Below are positions 56,182-57,938 of a DNA stretch of 57,938 bases, one piece after another (position 1 is the stretch's first letter; each line of letters begins with the position of its first letter). The DNA comes from an uncultured Lachnospiraceae bacterium (GTDB lineage Bacteria > Bacillota > Clostridia > Lachnospirales > Lachnospiraceae). The DNA lies in contig CAJTMW010000027.1 in assembly GCA_910577275.1 (NCBI GenBank), positions 1 to 57,938 on the forward strand, read 5' to 3'. The notes under the pieces are model-generated. The model saw nothing but the letters and a program-made list of their open reading frames with translations, did not search any database and was not told the DNA's origin. The translations under genes and the position numbers were made by a program.

Positions 56182-57806
56182 AGTTTTTGAAGATTTTAGG
56201 CGGTATTTTACTTGCTCTGATTATCGGGCTTGTGATTCTGGTGCTTGTCTGCGCCAACAATCCGGAGCTTACGGAAAAAATTGCGGAGTTTCTTTATCCT
56301 GACCGATACAAAATAGCGGGGACGGTGAGCGGAACGGGAGAAATCAAAGAGGACGCGGAAAACGCAGGGGACAGAGCCGGATGGACGGAAGGCAATGCCG
56401 GGGAAGCGGGAGGCGCTTCGGGAAATCCCGGAGACGGCCCGGCAGGAAATGGAGATTTTGACGCATCGGCTTTTTCCCAAAGCATACTTCCGGGCGAACC
56501 GAACCGGGGAAGCGGGGACGTGGCGGGGCAGGACGGGAGTTTTGCAGGCGATGCCGGAAAGGAAGGGCTTGCGGAAAATATCCGCCCGGAATACATAGCC
56601 CCCGACGAGGCGGAGCTTATGGTGCCGGAAAAGGTATCGGGGCGAAACGGTTATCAGCAGATTCAGGGCGAGGCGGAGCAGGTTGACGATGAGTCCGCAA
56701 AGGCGCTGGAAAGCAGTCTGGGGCCGGGGCAGACGGGCGACGGGCTTTCCTTTGACCCGCTTTTTTATCCCTATTATGAAATGCTGGACGAACAGGGAAA
56801 GCGCCTTTACCGGCAGATTTATGCGAACGCAAACGCTCTGACCGGCGCTTTCGCACCGGTGGAGGAAGTGGGCGCGGGCAAGCTTCGGACAGTTTTCGAG
56901 GCGGTCTACAACGACCATCCCGAGCTTTTCTGGATGGAAACCGCTTATTATGGAAAGTACAGAAGGGACGGGCGGTGCGTGGAAATCGATTTGCGGTTCA
57001 ACCGCACGGCGCAGAACCTGGAGGCGTCAAAGGCTGTTTTTCAGGAAAATGCGGACAGCATAAAAAATCAGGCCTCCGCTCTTTCGAGCGATTATGAAAA
57101 GGAAAAACTGGTGCACGATATTCTGATTGACAGGATAACCTACAACCTCGGCGCGGAGATGAATCAGAGCGCTTACAGCGCGCTGGTAAACGGTCAGACG
57201 GTCTGCGCCGGATATGCAAGGGCTTTCCAGTATCTGCTGCAGCAGATGGAAATTCCCTGCTACTACTGCACCGGCTACGCCGGGGAAAACCATGCGTGGA
57301 ATATTATCCGTCTGGAGGACGGCTTTTATAACGTGGATACTACATGGGACGATGTGGACGGCGGAAATTATGACTATTTCAACAAGACAGACAGCGATTA
57401 TGCGGACACCCACGCGCGGAAGGAGCTGTCGGTTTATCTGCCGCCCTGCAACGGACAGAGGTACCGCAATCTGGAAGCAGAAGACGAAGCCGGTGAAAAT
57501 CTGCGGGGCATTGAGGATATTGGTCTTCGGCCGGAGGATGTTTTACATACTCTTGCGGACTATTATGACGGCTGCTATGGCCGGATTGTGTCAAATGGGG
57601 CGGGCTCCTACAGCTTTTCGCTGGCAGTCGAGGGAGCTGATTTGCTTGAGGAGCTGTATCGGGCTTACCGGTCGGATGCCTATAAGCAGGGGTATATGGA
57701 GCGGGCAATGACGGACGCCGGCATTTCCTCCTGCGAAATGAGCCTTGAGACGGAGGGGCTTAAGGAGGACAGATATCTTATTGTGCATACCGTGAGCGCA
57801 AGGTAA
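56178..57806 (+). CDS. Membrane-anchored transglutaminase-like protein
   Basis: A 542-residue protein with an N-terminal membrane anchor (about 5-27, ILGGILLALIIGLVILVLVC) and a long Gly/Ala/Asp-rich outside linker (about 50-140). The transglutaminase/protease-like core (about 300-420) has an intact triad: Cys343 in QTVCAGYARAF, His372 in ENHAWNI and Asp387 in YNVDTTWDD. A further domain of about 130 residues follows. Such proteins act outside the cell as peptidases or amidases on peptides or the wall; cross-linking activity is not implied. ATGA overlap couples it to recQ, an odd pairing functionally. Confidence 0.87.
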   Translation: MKFLKILGGILLALIIGLVILVLVCANNPELTEKIAEFLYPDRYKIAGTVSGTGEIKEDAENAGDRAGWTEGNAGEAGGASGNPGDGPAGNGDFDASAFSQSILPGEPNRGSGDVAGQDGSFAGDAGKEGLAENIRPEYIAPDEAELMVPEKVSGRNGYQQIQGEAEQVDDESAKALESSLGPGQTGDGLSFDPLFYPYYEMLDEQGKRLYRQIYANANALTGAFAPVEEVGAGKLRTVFEAVYNDHPELFWMETAYYGKYRRDGRCVEIDLRFNRTAQNLEASKAVFQENADSIKNQASALSSDYEKEKLVHDILIDRITYNLGAEMNQSAYSALVNGQTVCAGYARAFQYLLQQMEIPCYYCTGYAGENHAWNIIRLEDGFYNVDTTWDDVDGGNYDYFNKTDSDYADTHARKELSVYLPPCNGQRYRNLEAEDEAGENLRGIEDIGLRPEDVLHTLADYYDGCYGRIVSNGAGSYSFSLAVEGADLLEELYRAYRSDAYKQGYMERAMTDAGISSCEMSLETEGLKEDRYLIVHTVSAR

Positions 57807-57819
57807 AGAGCGTCGGCGG

Positions 57820-57938
57820 CACGGAAATCAATTTTTGGATTCCGGTGAAGGTATGCGTGTCAGAAAGGATGTCAGCCCGGAACATTTCTTCGTCGCCGCG
57901 CTTTCGCTCTATAAAAACGTAACGGATGCTAAGCTCGC
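57820..57938. repeat. Dispersed intergenic repeat, copy 2 (runs to window end)
   Basis: Second copy of the repeat at 48022-48153, same orientation, starting 14 bp after the transglutaminase gene. It keeps the TTCCGG...CCGGAA arms, the TGTCAG-AAAGGA-TGTCAG direct repeat and the identical CTTTCGCTCTATAAAAACG block, but lacks the 16-nt hairpin of copy 1. It may continue beyond the window. Confidence 0.8.

Noticed and set aside
1..57938. CRISPR arrays, tRNA or rRNA genes, prophage and replication origin
   Set aside because: No regularly spaced identical repeats with unique spacers, no cloverleaf-type or rRNA-conserved sequences, no phage structural genes and no dnaA-type context were recognised on either strand.

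Overview
The window looks like chromosomal DNA from a gut-type Lachnospiraceae (Clostridia, Firmicutes). Supporting signs are G-rich AGGAGG-type ribosome binding sites, sigma-A promoters of the TTGACA/TATAAT type, Gram-positive lipoprotein signals (LLTACGG, LLVGCGG), CarD-like, KtrAB and Bce-type modules, and base composition near 50% GC. I see no rRNA, tRNA, CRISPR array, transposase-bearing insertion sequence or phage module. Most genes are ordinary and intact. A few short AT-richer islands carry broken or accessory genes.

Layout. 1-1070: riboflavin ECF transporter subunit (minus) behind an FMN riboswitch, then a BlaI-type promoter with two 18-bp operators. 1112-3998: BlaI/BlaR1-like repressor and sensor protease, then an orphan RelB/DinJ antitoxin with a dead downstream reading frame. 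4109-6787: GH1 beta-glucosidase, CarD-like regulator, histidine phosphatase. 6914-10585: ROK sugar kinase and a TetM-like ribosomal GTPase fused to a Rae1/YacP-type mRNA endonuclease domain, the most remarkable gene here. 10596-16875: GT-C glycosyltransferase, propeller-like lipoprotein, a 58-residue membrane protein, GNAT-YoaP protein and two acyltransferase-3 membrane proteins. 17124-19028: a His/Cys-repeat surface protein behind a leader terminator. 19130-21609: polar amino-acid ABC transporter. 21691-24775: DUF6020-like membrane protein and GT2 glycosyltransferase.

24911-31732 is a sugar-uptake locus: LacI-type operator, carbohydrate-binding lipoprotein, a hairpin built from two cre-like palindromes, two permeases, a GH31 glycosidase and a LacI-family repressor. 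No ATPase is encoded, so a shared MsmK-type ATPase elsewhere is implied. 31892-37555 is a tightly packed run: HisC-like aminotransferase, DUF368/PopT-like undecaprenyl-phosphate translocase, methyltransferase, Hsp33 and glutamine-dependent NAD synthetase. 37640-44829: an Rpn-type nuclease, an FMN_bind-like membrane protein, then a Bce/MacB-type ABC exporter and its two-component system, with three 22-bp-phased direct repeats at the exporter promoter. 44907-45746: an accessory island with a frameshifted JAB/RadC-like gene and a 63-residue unknown.

45837-48003: ktrB-ktrA potassium uptake (minus). 48022-48153 and 57820-57938 are two copies of a roughly 120-bp dispersed repeat. Between them lie a DedA protein, a GT4 glycosyltransferase, a second two-component system, a GNAT gene overlapped by a 70-residue unknown, a RecQ helicase and a transglutaminase-like protein. 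Recurrent themes are envelope glycan and lipid-carrier handling (PopT, DedA, glycosyltransferases, acyltransferases), surface sensing, and low-complexity linkers inserted in otherwise conserved proteins.
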